Notes under the pieces: model-generated
The model's input: only the letters and a program-made list of their open reading frames with translations
Database searches by the model: none
What the model was told of the DNA's origin: nothing
Origin: QQUD01 sp039029915
GTDB lineage: Bacteria; Chloroflexota; Anaerolineae; Promineifilales; Promineifilaceae
Length of the DNA stretch: 23,806 nucleotides
NCBI GenBank assembly: GCA_039029915.1
Contig: JBCCFD010000073.1
Location: forward strand, 1-23,806
Direction of reading: 5' to 3'
Translations under genes and position numbers: made by a program
Shown here: positions 1 to 7,133 of the stretch, in pieces
How the letters are laid out: the number at the start of each line of letters is the position of its first letter
Numbering within the stretch: the stretch's first letter is position 1

Positions 1-34
1 AGAGTTGCAAAGTGGCAAGTTGCCTGTCCAAAAC

Positions 35-87
35 TAAGTATTCCGTCACAAAAGACAATTAAACTTCTTCCAGAGAAGGAATACTTA
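35..87. repeat. Inverted repeat, TAAGTRTTCCGTC element copy 1
   Basis: The arm TAAGTATTCC (35-44) is perfectly complementary to GGAATACTTA (78-87), with a 33-nt loop. The left arm continues as TAAGTATTCCGTC, matching 12 of 13 bases of TAAGTGTTCCGTC at 23763-23775 near the other end of the window, where it again starts a hairpin. This suggests a dispersed intergenic hairpin element rather than a chance structure. Confidence 0.5.
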
Positions 88-177
88 AAAACTTTGGTAA
101 CAAAGTACTAAGCACTTTTCTAACCATATCCACTATTCAACCTGATGTGCAGGCTTTCTTGTCATTGCCTCTGGGAG

Positions 178-197
178 GGACATAGCATGCTATGTCC
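178..197. repeat. Perfect 20-bp palindrome
   Basis: The sequence GGACATAGCATGCTATGTCC reads identically on both strands, with no loop. Weak outer arms TTGTC (159-163) and GACAA (202-206) flank it. It lies in non-coding DNA about 140 bp beyond the arsR stop. With no T-tract it is not an obvious terminator, so a protein-binding site or cruciform-type repeat is more likely; its role is unknown. Confidence 0.6.
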
Positions 198-293
198 TTA
201 CGACAATCATCACACGAGATTATCGAAACTTGCACACGAAGTTTTTTACTTTTTAATAACCGGACGTATAGATAATCGTCAATATGAGCGCGC

Positions 294-316
294 AAAAAAA
301 GAGAGACTCAGTCTCT
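294..316 (-). terminator. Rho-independent terminator of arsR
   Basis: On the minus strand, about 18 bases after the arsR stop, a short palindromic stem (AGAGACT, 302-308, against AGTCTCT, 310-316) is followed by seven T residues (complement of 294-300). The stem is short, but its position and the T-tract fit a terminator of the minus-strand gene. Confidence 0.55.
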
Positions 317-320
317 ACTC

Positions 321-341
321 TTAACTCTTAACTCTTAACTC
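321..341. repeat. Three tandem TTAACTC heptamers at the arsR stop
   Basis: Three exact copies of TTAACTC lie at 321-327, 328-334 and 335-341, with a partial fourth copy before them. The third copy contains the TAA stop codon of arsR (complement of 335-337). Because the unit is 7 bp, a gain or loss of copies downstream of the stop would change only the distance to the terminator, while changes in the last copy would alter the end of the protein. Confidence 0.7.
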
Positions 342-622
342 TCTACTTCAATTGTTTCTGGGGCAAAAACTTGAACTAAATTTCGACAGCAGATAGCCAC
401 CGCTTCTTGGTTAAGGGTGTAAAAGATTTGTTTGCCTTCTCGGCGGGTATCAACGAGCTCGGCATCACGGAGAATGGTGAGATGATGAGATACTGTTGGC
501 TGCTTGACATTGCCGAGGCGTTCAACAACATCAGTGACGCACAGCCACTGGCAGCAAAGTAGGCTCATAATTTGTTGTCGCGTTTCATCCGCGAGTGCTT
601 TGGCAAATAATACTGAATTCAT
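335..622 (-). CDS. ArsR/SmtB-family transcriptional regulator
   Basis: A 95-residue winged helix-turn-helix protein, the usual length for the ArsR/SmtB family of dimeric repressors that leave DNA on binding metal or another signal. The N-terminal helix carries the typical KALADETRQQIMSLL pattern (8-22). The recognition helix is KQPTVSHHLTILRDAELV (40-57) and the wing is RREGKQIFYTLN (60-71). Cysteines at 23, 24 and 28 sit where metal-sensing members have their ELCVCDLC motif, but the second motif cysteine is Thr30, and a further pair is at 78-79, so metal sensing is possible but unproven. The ATG has no clear Shine-Dalgarno sequence. The gene has its own promoter, diverging from plsX, and no metal-efflux gene is adjacent, so the target may be itself or elsewhere. 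Confidence 0.92.
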   Translation of the reverse strand: MNSVLFAKALADETRQQIMSLLCCQWLCVTDVVERLGNVKQPTVSHHLTILRDAELVDTRREGKQIFYTLNQEAVAICCRNLVQVFAPETIEVES

Positions 623-656
623 AATTCATATTGAAGTTCGTCGATTTGATGTTTGG

Positions 657-685
657 ATTATGGCAGAGTTTTGCGGGGGTGTCAA
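657..685 (-). promoter_or_regulatory. Sigma-70-type promoter of arsR
   Basis: Reading the minus strand, TTGACA (685-680) and CATAAT (662-657) are separated by exactly 17 bp. Transcription would start near 650, giving a leader of about 28 nt before the arsR ATG. The -35 box is a perfect consensus. Confidence 0.65.
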
Positions 686-735
686 GGGGTGTGAACTGGT
701 GATGGTGTAAAAGTGAGGGGGTGACAAGGTGACTG
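671..735. repeat. Degenerate G-rich GTGACAAG-like repeats
   Basis: The segment contains several imperfect copies of a G-rich octamer family, such as GTGTCAAG, GTGTGAAC and GTGACAAG followed directly by GTGACTGA (721-736). It has the look of decayed intergenic minisatellite DNA. The arsR -35 box lies inside it. Confidence 0.4.
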
Positions 736-826
736 ATAAAGTTTGAACTCTGGCACTTTACGATCTGCTGTTTTGCAAGCGGCACCTTTTCCCTCTGTCC
801 TCTTCATAAACCCAATGTGAAAGTTT

Positions 827-855
827 TTGACATCTGGTTCCGCCGTCGCTAGAAT
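827..855 (+). promoter_or_regulatory. Sigma-70-type promoter of plsX
   Basis: TTGACA (827-832) and TAGAAT (850-855) are separated by 17 bp, predicting transcription from about 862 and a leader of about 64 nt. The promoter overlaps an in-frame upstream TTG codon at 827, which excludes that codon as the start of plsX. Confidence 0.7.
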
Positions 856-925
856 CCATTCGTTAACATGTTGTGTTTTGTTTTTATCCAGCAGAACATA
901 TACCGACCCCATAGGAAGAGAGAAC

Positions 926-1933
926 ATGCGCATTGCTATAGACGCAATGGGAAGTGATAATTGTCCTGAGCCAGATGTGGCAGGGGCAGTTGAAGCCGCC
1001 CGAACGCTCAACGAAACCATTATCCTTGTTGGTGATCAAAAAATCGTCGAAGCTGAATTAGAGAAGTACAACACGGCCGATTTATCCATCGAGGTAGAAC
1101 ATGCACCAGATGCGGTGAGCATGACGGATATTCCTTCAGAGGTTGTTAAAAGTAAACCAAACTCTTCCATGCACATTGGCTTGGGGCTCGTGCGTGAACA
1201 GCAAGCCGATGCTTTTGTAACCGTCGGGCATACGGGGGCGGTTTTAGGCATTGCTATGCTTCGCAAAATTGGCTTGGGGCGTATTCGCGGTGTAAAGCGC
1301 CCAGCCTTAGGGTTGATTTACCCCATCGGTGATCAGCCATTTCTCATTGATAATGGTGCCAATGCGAACTGCCGTCCAGAACATTTGCTTCAGTTCGGCA
1401 TCATGGGCAGTCTTTACGTCGAACGCATGCAGGGTATTGAGTCCCCCCGCGTGGCGCTTATTTCTAATGGCGAAGAGGAAGGCAAAGGCAATCTGTTGAT
1501 TCAAGAAAGTATTCCTCTTTTTGAAGCCAGTGGTTTGAACTATGTGGGCAACATTGAGCCTAAGGAGTTTGTGGGTGGCGAAGCAGACGTTGCCGTGACG
1601 GACGGGTTTACCGGTAATATGATGCTTAAAACGGCTGAAGCCGTAGCGCGATATATTTCAGATGCGCTCCGTGATAACATGATGGCCAACCCACGGACAA
1701 TTTTGGGTGGCATGCTGGCCCGGCCTGCTTTTGGGCAACTTAGAAAACAATTGAACCCTGATGAAATTGGTGGTGCGCCTCTTTTGGGCTTGAATGGTGT
1801 TGTGATAGTAGGACACGGCCGTTCCAATGCCACCGCAGTCAAGCATGCCATCATTCAAGCCCATCAGCTCGTTGAAAACCGTGTTGTTGAAGCGATTAAA
1901 GAAGGAGTAAAGCGGTTTGACGTCGCCCCGTAA
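926..1933 (+). CDS. plsX: Phosphate acyltransferase PlsX
   Basis: A 335-residue protein that converts acyl-ACP and phosphate into acyl-phosphate, the acyl donor for PlsY in phosphatidic acid synthesis; it is a peripheral membrane enzyme. Family signatures run end to end: MRIAIDAMGSDNCPEP at the N terminus, VTVGHTGAVLGIAML, IDNGANANCRPEHLLQFG, the SNGEEEGKGN segment, and DGFTGNMMLKTAEA. The start is the ATG at 926, preceded by AGGAAG five to seven bases upstream. An in-frame TTG 99 bp earlier would add 33 residues unlike the family and lies in the -35 box. Length is normal for PlsX. The usual partner fabF follows after 153 bp with no good terminator between, so co-transcription is likely. One ACGGCCGT word falls at 1815. 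Confidence 0.96.
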   Translation: MRIAIDAMGSDNCPEPDVAGAVEAARTLNETIILVGDQKIVEAELEKYNTADLSIEVEHAPDAVSMTDIPSEVVKSKPNSSMHIGLGLVREQQADAFVTVGHTGAVLGIAMLRKIGLGRIRGVKRPALGLIYPIGDQPFLIDNGANANCRPEHLLQFGIMGSLYVERMQGIESPRVALISNGEEEGKGNLLIQESIPLFEASGLNYVGNIEPKEFVGGEADVAVTDGFTGNMMLKTAEAVARYISDALRDNMMANPRTILGGMLARPAFGQLRKQLNPDEIGGAPLLGLNGVVIVGHGRSNATAVKHAIIQAHQLVENRVVEAIKEGVKRFDVAP

Positions 1934-1966
1934 TTTATTGCGGGGAAGTGAGAAAAGAGAATTGTA

Positions 1967-2046
1967 AATGGTGAATAGTCAATGGTGAATAAGGTGTTCA
2001 ATCACCCAGTTACTTTATTACCAATCTCCTAATCTTTAATCTCCTA
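1967..2046. repeat. Short degenerate tandem repeats between plsX and fabF
   Basis: AATGGTGAATA occurs twice (1967-1977 and 1981-1991) with a 14-bp period, and AATCTCCTA occurs twice (2023-2031 and 2038-2046) with a 15-bp period. Both resemble low-complexity families at other intergenic sites here (TTAACTC at 321, GTGACAAG at 721). They occupy most of the plsX-fabF gap and leave little room for a recognisable fabF promoter. Confidence 0.55.
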
Positions 2047-2086
2047 GTTATCAATTAATAATCACGAAAACCGCTAAGATTAAACA

Positions 2087-3376
2087 ATGAAAAACAATTA
2101 CCTAGATGCCAAAGGCAGACATCGAATCGTTGTGACGGGCATGGGCGTTATAAGCCCGCTGGGACACACGATGGAAGAGAGCTGGTCGAGTTTATTAAAC
2201 GGCCGTTCGGGCATTGGCCCAATCACCCATTTTGATGCGAGTGAACTGCCCTGGCGAATTGCTGGTGAAGTCAAAGACTTTGTTGCCAAGAAATATATGG
2301 ATTTCAAAGAAGCTCGGCGTATGTCGCGGGCCTCTCAACTAGCCGTGGCCGCCTGTCGTATGGCAGTTGCGGATGCTGGCTTATCTGAACCGCTGCCAGA
2401 TCCAGAACGAACCGGTGTTTTAATCGGAACGGGAGTTGGTGGTTTTGAAGTGGCCGACACAAACCTCCAAATCTTGCGTAACAAAGGGCTAAATCGAGTC
2501 AGCCCCTTTGCCATGACCTCATTTTTGCCCAACATGCCCAGCCACCACGTTAGTTATACAACCGGTGCGCTGGGTCCTATTGGGACTGTCGTGGCCGCTT
2601 GCGCCACGGGAACGCAGGCCATTGGCGAAGCCATGGAATATATTCGGCAGGGTCGGGCTGACCGCGTTGTGACAGGTGGCGTAGAGGGATTAATCCATAT
2701 CGCCGCCATTGCTGGGTTTGGGCGTATGTTGGCGCTGTCTGGTGGGTTTAATGACGCACCCGAAAAAGCCAGCCGACCGTTTGACAAAGACCGGGATGGG
2801 TTTGTGCTGAGCGAAGGAGCTGGCGTTCTGATTATTGAACGCCTGGATAAGGCAATTGAGCGAAAGGCTAGAATTTATGCTGAAATTGGTGGGCACTCTT
2901 CCTCTTCGGATGCATTTCACGTGGCCGCCCCTGATCCAACGGGTGCTGGCGCCAAAAGGGCTATGAATTGGGCGCTTGAAGATGCGGGGATTAACCCGAA
3001 AGATGTTGACTACATCAACGCCCACGGCACATCAACCCCACTTAATGATTCCACTGAAACCACAGCGATTAAGTCACTTTTTGGTGAGCATGCTTATCAA
3101 ATTCCGGTGAGCAGCAGCAAGTCGGTATTAGGGCATGCGATGGGTGGGACGGGTGCAATCGAAGCGATCTTTTCAATCCAATCAATTTGCAATAATCAAA
3201 TTCCACCCACGTGGAACTATGAAACGGCTGATCCTGAATGTGATCTAGATTACGTTCCGAATGAGCCAAGAACCGCTAAATTAGATGTTGTTCTATCCAA
3301 TTCGTTTGGTCTTGGAGGCCAGAACGCTTGTTTAGTGGTGAAGCGGTTTAAAGATGCGGCTCCACTAAACCCTTAG
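2087..3376 (+). CDS. fabF: Beta-ketoacyl-ACP synthase II FabF
   Basis: A 429-residue condensing enzyme that elongates acyl-ACP with malonyl-ACP in the cytosolic type II fatty acid pathway. The Cys-His-His set is intact: Cys172 in VVAACATGTQA, His313 in NAHGTSTPLND and His350 in SSKSVLGHAMGGTGA, with the conserved Lys345 five residues before it, the same spacing as in E. coli FabF. N-terminal RIVVTGMGVISPLG and C-terminal SNSFGLGGQNA are typical, although the last motif has Gln where His or Thr is more common. The first about 12 residues precede the conserved core. No strong Shine-Dalgarno sequence is seen before the ATG, so translation may depend on the plsX transcript or use weak initiation. 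One AACGGCCGTT word encodes Asn-Gly-Arg at 2198. Confidence 0.96.
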   Translation: MKNNYLDAKGRHRIVVTGMGVISPLGHTMEESWSSLLNGRSGIGPITHFDASELPWRIAGEVKDFVAKKYMDFKEARRMSRASQLAVAACRMAVADAGLSEPLPDPERTGVLIGTGVGGFEVADTNLQILRNKGLNRVSPFAMTSFLPNMPSHHVSYTTGALGPIGTVVAACATGTQAIGEAMEYIRQGRADRVVTGGVEGLIHIAAIAGFGRMLALSGGFNDAPEKASRPFDKDRDGFVLSEGAGVLIIERLDKAIERKARIYAEIGGHSSSSDAFHVAAPDPTGAGAKRAMNWALEDAGINPKDVDYINAHGTSTPLNDSTETTAIKSLFGEHAYQIPVSSSKSVLGHAMGGTGAIEAIFSIQSICNNQIPPTWNYETADPECDLDYVPNEPRTAKLDVVLSNSFGLGGQNACLVVKRFKDAAPLNP

Positions 3377-3416
3377 GGCTCAGCCACTTATAAACAGGGA
3401 ATTGCGGATGAGCTTC

Positions 3417-3475
3417 AAGGGTGCGTTGTGTCGTTCATGTCCAGAGTTATTTTTGAACGCACCCTTAGGGTTTTA
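3417..3475 (+). terminator. Terminator downstream of fabF
   Basis: An 11-bp perfect stem (AAGGGTGCGTT, 3417-3427, with AACGCACCCTT, 3456-3466) encloses a 28-nt loop and is followed by AGGGTTTTATA. It lies 40 bp past the fabF stop. The long loop is unusual; the T-tract is short. Confidence 0.5.
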
Positions 3476-3481
3476 TATAAA
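3453..3481 (+). promoter_or_regulatory. Putative promoter of the NERD-like/MBL/phoU operon
   Basis: TTGAAC (3453-3458) and TATAAA (3476-3481) are separated by 17 bp. The -35 box overlaps the 3' arm of the fabF terminator hairpin. A small AAACCC/GGGTTT hairpin (3505-3519) follows in the leader, just before the start codon at 3534. Confidence 0.4.
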
Positions 3482-3533
3482 TAAAGAGAAAGACGGAAGA
3501 GAGGAAACCCAAAGGGTTTTAAAATAATAGAAC

Positions 3534-4283
3534 ATGGTAATTATTCGAGACGAAAAGCGGATTGAACGGCTTAGCCGTGTAAGTAAAGGGGTAAGCCTAT
3601 TTGGTATAGTCTCCCTGATTGGTGGGCTTGTTTTGGCCCTGACGACGGGCGCAGAAGGTGATGGCCCGGTCACTCAATATTTAGGGTCAACCGAAAATGT
3701 GTTTCGAGTGCAGCTAGCGGCGCTGGGTATTGGCTGGATATGCTCTCAAATTGGGATGTATTTAGCACATCGGTATGTACGCAGTCCGCGCCCTGATGAA
3801 GTGCTTGATGAAGCATTAGGGCGTATTGCCAAAAACGGCCGTTTATATCATTACGTATTGCCCGCCTCCCATGTCTTGCTGTCGGCATCCGGCATCATTA
3901 TTTTTCTAGCTAAATATCAAACGGGCAACATCACCGTTGCAGATGATAAATGGAAGCAGACAGGCCTCGGCCTTCGTCGATTCTTTGGTCAAGAAAATTT
4001 AGGAAACCCAACCCGCGAAGCCGATAACCAGCTTCAGTTGCTGGCAGACTTTATACGCAAAAATGCACCTGAAATTGAAGAACTACCGATGGCAACCCTG
4101 ATTGTCTTTACCCATATTGGGCAGAAAGAGTTAGATGTAAACAACACCCGAATTCCAACGATGCATCATTCTAAAGTGAAAAGCTATTTGCGTCGTAAAC
4201 GACGTAACCAGCCCATTGATCAGGAAACCTATCAAGCGCTTCAACACGCATTTGATGAAAAAGCAAAGCATATTCTAGAGTGA
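3534..4283 (+). CDS. Two-helix membrane protein with NERD-like domain
   Basis: A 249-residue protein I recognise as a conserved Anaerolineae-type hypothetical rather than by a named function. Two hydrophobic segments, about residues 18-38 and 56-77, are followed by a soluble part. The stretch from residue 103 (YHYVLPASHVLLSASGIIIF, then LAKYQTGNI) resembles the start of nuclease-related (NERD) domains, in which a strand-loop with ID/HVV leads into a catalytic E.K, but the usual acidic and lysine residues are not clearly conserved, so nuclease activity is doubtful. The C terminus is basic (RRKRR at 220-224) and probably cytoplasmic. The start codon lacks a good Shine-Dalgarno sequence. It begins a run of four closely spaced genes, with only 4 nt before the next one, so a shared membrane or phosphate-related role is possible. 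Confidence 0.85.
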   Translation: MVIIRDEKRIERLSRVSKGVSLFGIVSLIGGLVLALTTGAEGDGPVTQYLGSTENVFRVQLAALGIGWICSQIGMYLAHRYVRSPRPDEVLDEALGRIAKNGRLYHYVLPASHVLLSASGIIIFLAKYQTGNITVADDKWKQTGLGLRRFFGQENLGNPTREADNQLQLLADFIRKNAPEIEELPMATLIVFTHIGQKELDVNNTRIPTMHHSKVKSYLRRKRRNQPIDQETYQALQHAFDEKAKHILE

Positions 4284-4287
4284 AACA

Positions 4288-5019
4288 ATGAGTCAAACAG
4301 ACCTGCGGCACAGAAAGGCGAAAGAAATTAGCCCAAATATTTATTGGATAAATGGGGGCAGCAGTAACCTTTATTTGGCTGTTGAAGAAGAGGGATTAAC
4401 CCTTTTTGACTGCGGCGTTGCCAATCGTGCCGTACTAGTCTTTGAGATTATGGCCCAGTTAGGGTACCAGCCTCATGATTTAAAGCAGGTGGTTGTAACA
4501 CACGCCGACCCCGATCACGTCGGGAGTTTAGCTAGCATTCAGAAGCAGTCAGGCTGTAAGGTGTTTGCCGGTCAAGAAACGGCCAAATTTCTCAAACAAG
4601 GGGTGATGCCCAAGCATCTCCCTTCACTATTTCAATGGCTTGCCGAGCAGTTTGTGTCGATTGAGGTTGTTGATATGAATGCTGTGAACCTGGTTGCCGA
4701 TGGTGATAATTTGCCGATCTTGGGTGGTTTGCGAGTGATTGCGACACCCGGACATACGCCTGATCACCTTGCCTACTTTAGCCCAGTCACAGGTATTCTC
4801 TTTTGTGGTGATGCGGTTCATACTCGCCGAGGCCCTATTCGGCCGAGCAGCGATTTTATTTCCCATAATCCGAAGCAAGTGATTTTGTCAGCTCGAAAAT
4901 TGCTGAATCTATCACCGGCTGTGTTTGCGAGTGGGCATGGCACCCCCTCAACAACCCACACGTCGGAAGATTTAATGATGCTTTATGGGGCGTTGCATAA
5001 AAAGGAAGCCAAGCTATGA
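4288..5019 (+). CDS. Metallo-beta-lactamase-fold hydrolase
   Basis: A 243-residue single-domain MBL-fold protein. The metal-ligand pattern is His72-x-Asp74-x-Asp76-His77 in VVTHADPDHVGS, His156 in ATPGHTPDH, Asp175 in LFCGDAVHT and His217 in ASGHGTP. Asp replaces the second His of the classic HxHxDH motif, a variant common in the YflN-like branch, so a metal site is still expected. Probable substrates are thioesters, lactones or phosphoesters; the sequence alone does not say which. No signal peptide is seen, so it acts in the cytoplasm. It starts 4 nt after the NERD-like gene, and its stop overlaps the phoU start as ATGA, indicating translational coupling. Confidence 0.93.
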   Translation: MSQTDLRHRKAKEISPNIYWINGGSSNLYLAVEEEGLTLFDCGVANRAVLVFEIMAQLGYQPHDLKQVVVTHADPDHVGSLASIQKQSGCKVFAGQETAKFLKQGVMPKHLPSLFQWLAEQFVSIEVVDMNAVNLVADGDNLPILGGLRVIATPGHTPDHLAYFSPVTGILFCGDAVHTRRGPIRPSSDFISHNPKQVILSARKLLNLSPAVFASGHGTPSTTHTSEDLMMLYGALHKKEAKL

Positions 5020-5720
5020 ATATCCCAAAACGGTCTGTCTTAGATGCTGAATTAGAACATTTAACAGCTAATTTATTAAAAATGGCGAGCCTAGTGGACA
5101 GTGCTATTGAAAAGTCGATGCGCTCTTTGGAAAACCGCGATTTGGCTCTTGCAGATGAAGTTATTTTGGCAGATGGTGAAATTAATGCAACGCGCTATCT
5201 CATTGAAGAAACCAGCCTGCGCGTTTTAGCGACTCAGCATCCGCTGGCGATTGACTTACGACGCGTTATTGCGAGCATTCACCTTGCCGTTGAGCTTGAG
5301 AGAATGGGCGACCATGCATCAGGGATTAGTCGCATTGTTAAGCGGATGGCATCCGAAGATGAGATTATATCGCTGTTCAAACTGCCGAAAATGGCAAAAC
5401 GAGCCCGTAAAATGCTTCATGAAGGGATGGAAGCTTATATTAATCAAGATGTTGAGCTTGCCCAAAAAATGGTGAAGCGTGATGAAAAGATGGATCGTCA
5501 ATATCAGAGCTTTTTTAGAGAAACATTGGTATCGATGGAAGATGATGCGTATGTGCGCCGGGCTACCTTTTTGCTTTGGGTGAGCCACAATCTTGAACGA
5601 ATTGGGGATCGGGCTACCAATATTGCTGAGCGCGTTGTCTTTATGGTGACGGGTCAGTTTGTGGAATCATATGATGATTTAGATGGCAGCCTGTACATAA
5701 CGTCTGATGAGGTTGAGTAG
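5016..5720 (+). CDS. phoU: Phosphate-signalling protein PhoU
   Basis: A 234-residue PhoU with the two-repeat helical-bundle layout. Each repeat carries the metal-coordinating E..GD signature: VELERMGDHASGI (about residues 92-104) and HNLERIGDRATNIAERVV (about 191-208). PhoU normally restrains Pst phosphate uptake and the PhoR/PhoB pathway, or acts in metal and persister physiology. A strong AAGGAA lies about 8 bases before the ATG, inside the end of the MBL gene. No pstSCAB or phoBR genes are present nearby; instead PhoU is coupled upstream to an MBL hydrolase and downstream (14-nt overlap) to a branched-chain-type binding lipoprotein, an unusual setting. Confidence 0.95.
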   Translation: MNIPKRSVLDAELEHLTANLLKMASLVDSAIEKSMRSLENRDLALADEVILADGEINATRYLIEETSLRVLATQHPLAIDLRRVIASIHLAVELERMGDHASGISRIVKRMASEDEIISLFKLPKMAKRARKMLHEGMEAYINQDVELAQKMVKRDEKMDRQYQSFFRETLVSMEDDAYVRRATFLLWVSHNLERIGDRATNIAERVVFMVTGQFVESYDDLDGSLYITSDEVE

Positions 5721-6933
5721 GCATCCGCTTTGTTTTCTGCTCTTTTTTGGTCTTTGTGCCGTTCTGGCTGGCTGTTCCGATCGATTACCCGAGTGTGAGG
5801 ACGCCCTAGGCTGTATTGTTGTTCGTCCTAACGAAGCGATTCAGATAGCCTATTATTTGCCTTTAACCGGACCAGCGGCTGATCTTGGTGAACTGATTGT
5901 ACAGGGGATTGAGGTGGGGCTGTCTCAGTTTGACAATACCCTTTTGGGCCATCCTCTAACTGCACAGGCGTTTGATAGTCGATGTAGCACTGCAACTGAT
6001 ACGGCCGTTATGGAACGATTAGCGTCTGACCCTAATTTTGTGGCGATTATTGGGCCGGCCTGTTCAGAAGTAGCGGAGATCATGATGCCGATTGTGCAAG
6101 CGTCCGGTGGTTTGTTACTGTCCCCTTCAACCGCTACCGTTTCCTTAAACTCCCCAAATCAGTCATCCTCATCATTTTACAGAGTTCTCCCCGAGCAAAG
6201 AGTACATGCAGCGGTGGCTACTCAGTTCCTGACTCAGTTTTTGAATTTAGAAACGGCCGTTGTTCTCCACGATCAATCAACCCTCACCCAGCAGATAAGC
6301 GAAGCATTCACACAGACATTCGAGCAGGCTGGTGGGATTGTGATGGCCCAGCAAACAATCATTTTAGAGGAAGATGTTCTTCTTGTGCGTCTAAATGAGA
6401 TTGTTGATTCAGAGCCTGATGCCCTATTTTTGGCTTTACAGGCGACAGATGCCAACTTGATTCTCAATAAGCTAGCCGAGATAAATCCCCCTCAATCAAT
6501 GGTCAAAATGGGGGCAAACACACTGTTCCATCCCCAATTCCCCGTGCTGACTGGGAGTGCGGCTAATGATGTTTATGTGACGGGCTTTGTGGGAACGGGT
6601 GCAGCTTACAGCAGCTGGCTGGTGGAGTGGGAAACCCAATTTGATAATGAGGCACCCACCTTGCCTTACCCAATTTTTGCGACGGATGCGGTCCATTTAA
6701 TTGTAGCTGCTATTGAATCTGTTGCTGTTGTGGACAGTCAGGGTGGTGTGCAAATAGGTCGCCAAGCCCTGCGTGATGCAATGATTAATACCGTTCGTGT
6801 AGACGGCGCATCGGGCACTTTAGATTGCTCATCGCAGGGTGAGTGTGGTGATGCTGGCTCAATTGGTGTTTACCAATTTGGTGACGCCCTTGCCGCCAGT
6901 ACGCGCTGGCCTCCCATCCTTATTTCACGATAA
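5707..6933 (+). CDS. LivK-type periplasmic-binding lipoprotein
   Basis: A 408-residue substrate-binding protein of the type 1 periplasmic-binding fold (Peripla_BP_6/LivK group), which in ABC importers captures branched-chain amino acids or amides and in other systems acts as a receptor. A signal peptide (FLLFFGLCAVLAGC) ends in lipobox LAGC with Cys23 as the lipidation site. The mature domain opens with IAYYLPLTGPAADLGELIVQ and has IIGPACSEVAEIMMPIV, a hallmark segment. Two further cysteines (30 and 36) near the N terminus and a C-terminal Cys pair may form disulfides. No permease or ATPase of the Liv type is adjacent. Its ATG lies inside the end of phoU in another frame, with no own Shine-Dalgarno sequence, so it relies on coupling. 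Two ACGGCCGT words (6001, 6253) encode Thr-Ala-Val. Confidence 0.9.
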   Translation: MRLSRHPLCFLLFFGLCAVLAGCSDRLPECEDALGCIVVRPNEAIQIAYYLPLTGPAADLGELIVQGIEVGLSQFDNTLLGHPLTAQAFDSRCSTATDTAVMERLASDPNFVAIIGPACSEVAEIMMPIVQASGGLLLSPSTATVSLNSPNQSSSSFYRVLPEQRVHAAVATQFLTQFLNLETAVVLHDQSTLTQQISEAFTQTFEQAGGIVMAQQTIILEEDVLLVRLNEIVDSEPDALFLALQATDANLILNKLAEINPPQSMVKMGANTLFHPQFPVLTGSAANDVYVTGFVGTGAAYSSWLVEWETQFDNEAPTLPYPIFATDAVHLIVAAIESVAVVDSQGGVQIGRQALRDAMINTVRVDGASGTLDCSSQGECGDAGSIGVYQFGDALAASTRWPPILISR

Positions 6934-6990
6934 AATTTAGTGATTTAAACCAAAAATAGAACGTGGATGAAACAGATAAAGTGGATAAAA

Positions 6991-7017
6991 AATCTGCGTC
7001 ATCGGCGAAATCAGCGT
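6991..7017. repeat. Three 9-bp units of AATCTGCGT type
   Basis: Three imperfect tandem nonamers, AATCTGCGT, CATCGGCGA and AATCAGCGT, lie in the gap after the LivK-like gene, preceded by a GTGGAT...GTGGAT direct repeat (6963 and 6981). They look like a decayed intergenic repeat family; no coding role is apparent. Confidence 0.45.
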
Positions 7018-7087
7018 TCTATCTTTGTACATTTTTTCAAACATTGAAAAACCCTGTGTACTGAGACAAGATAAGAGGTATTTTAGA

Positions 7088-7123
7088 GCGCCCAAAGCAT
7101 TCGATACGCTTTGCGCGTTTTTT
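7088..7123 (+). terminator. Rho-independent terminator of the phoU operon
   Basis: GCGC and AAAGC (7088-7098, with a CC bulge) pair with GCTTTGCGC (7108-7116), followed by six T residues (7118-7123). It sits 155 bp after the LivK-like stop and just before the putA promoter, so it would insulate putA from the upstream operon. Confidence 0.6.
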
Positions 7124-7133
7124 GGCCTGCCAA

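Larger units (their letters stand above)
1..334. other. Intergenic region downstream of arsR
   Basis: No convincing coding sequence is visible on either strand. The stretch holds a 10-bp-arm inverted repeat (35-87), a perfect 20-bp palindrome (178-197), and the A-tract plus hairpin that would terminate the minus-strand arsR gene (294-316). The remainder is A/T-rich single-copy sequence with no recognised motif. The left edge of the window may cut the end of another transcription unit that cannot be seen. Confidence 0.6.
623..925. other. Divergent intergenic region arsR/plsX
   Basis: This 303-bp stretch holds the promoter of arsR (minus, 657-685) and the promoter of plsX (plus, 827-855), separated by a G-rich segment of degenerate GTGACAAG/GGTGT-type repeats (671-735). 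A small TTCATATTGAA near-palindrome (626-636) lies in the arsR leader and could be an autoregulatory half-site. I see no gene of its own; small open frames here overlap the promoters and lack coding character. Confidence 0.6.

Noticed and set aside
827..925. Upstream extension of PlsX to an in-frame TTG, adding 33 residues
   Set aside because: The TTG is part of the -35 box of a good promoter, the extra residues do not resemble PlsX, and a Shine-Dalgarno sequence lies before the ATG at 926.
682..1020. Minus-strand open frame overlapping the plsX start
   Set aside because: It covers two promoters and conserved plsX codons, has no recognisable domain and no ribosome site, so it is a chance frame.
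4498..4520. Broken metal site in the MBL-fold hydrolase because HxHxDH reads HxDxDH
   Set aside because: The HxDxDH variant is common in a large branch of the family and the other ligands (His156, Asp175, His217) are intact.
5707..6933. PstS-type phosphate-binding protein after phoU
   Set aside because: The sequence shows LivK-type signatures (YYLPLTGPAA, IIGPACSEV) rather than PstS motifs such as SGSG.
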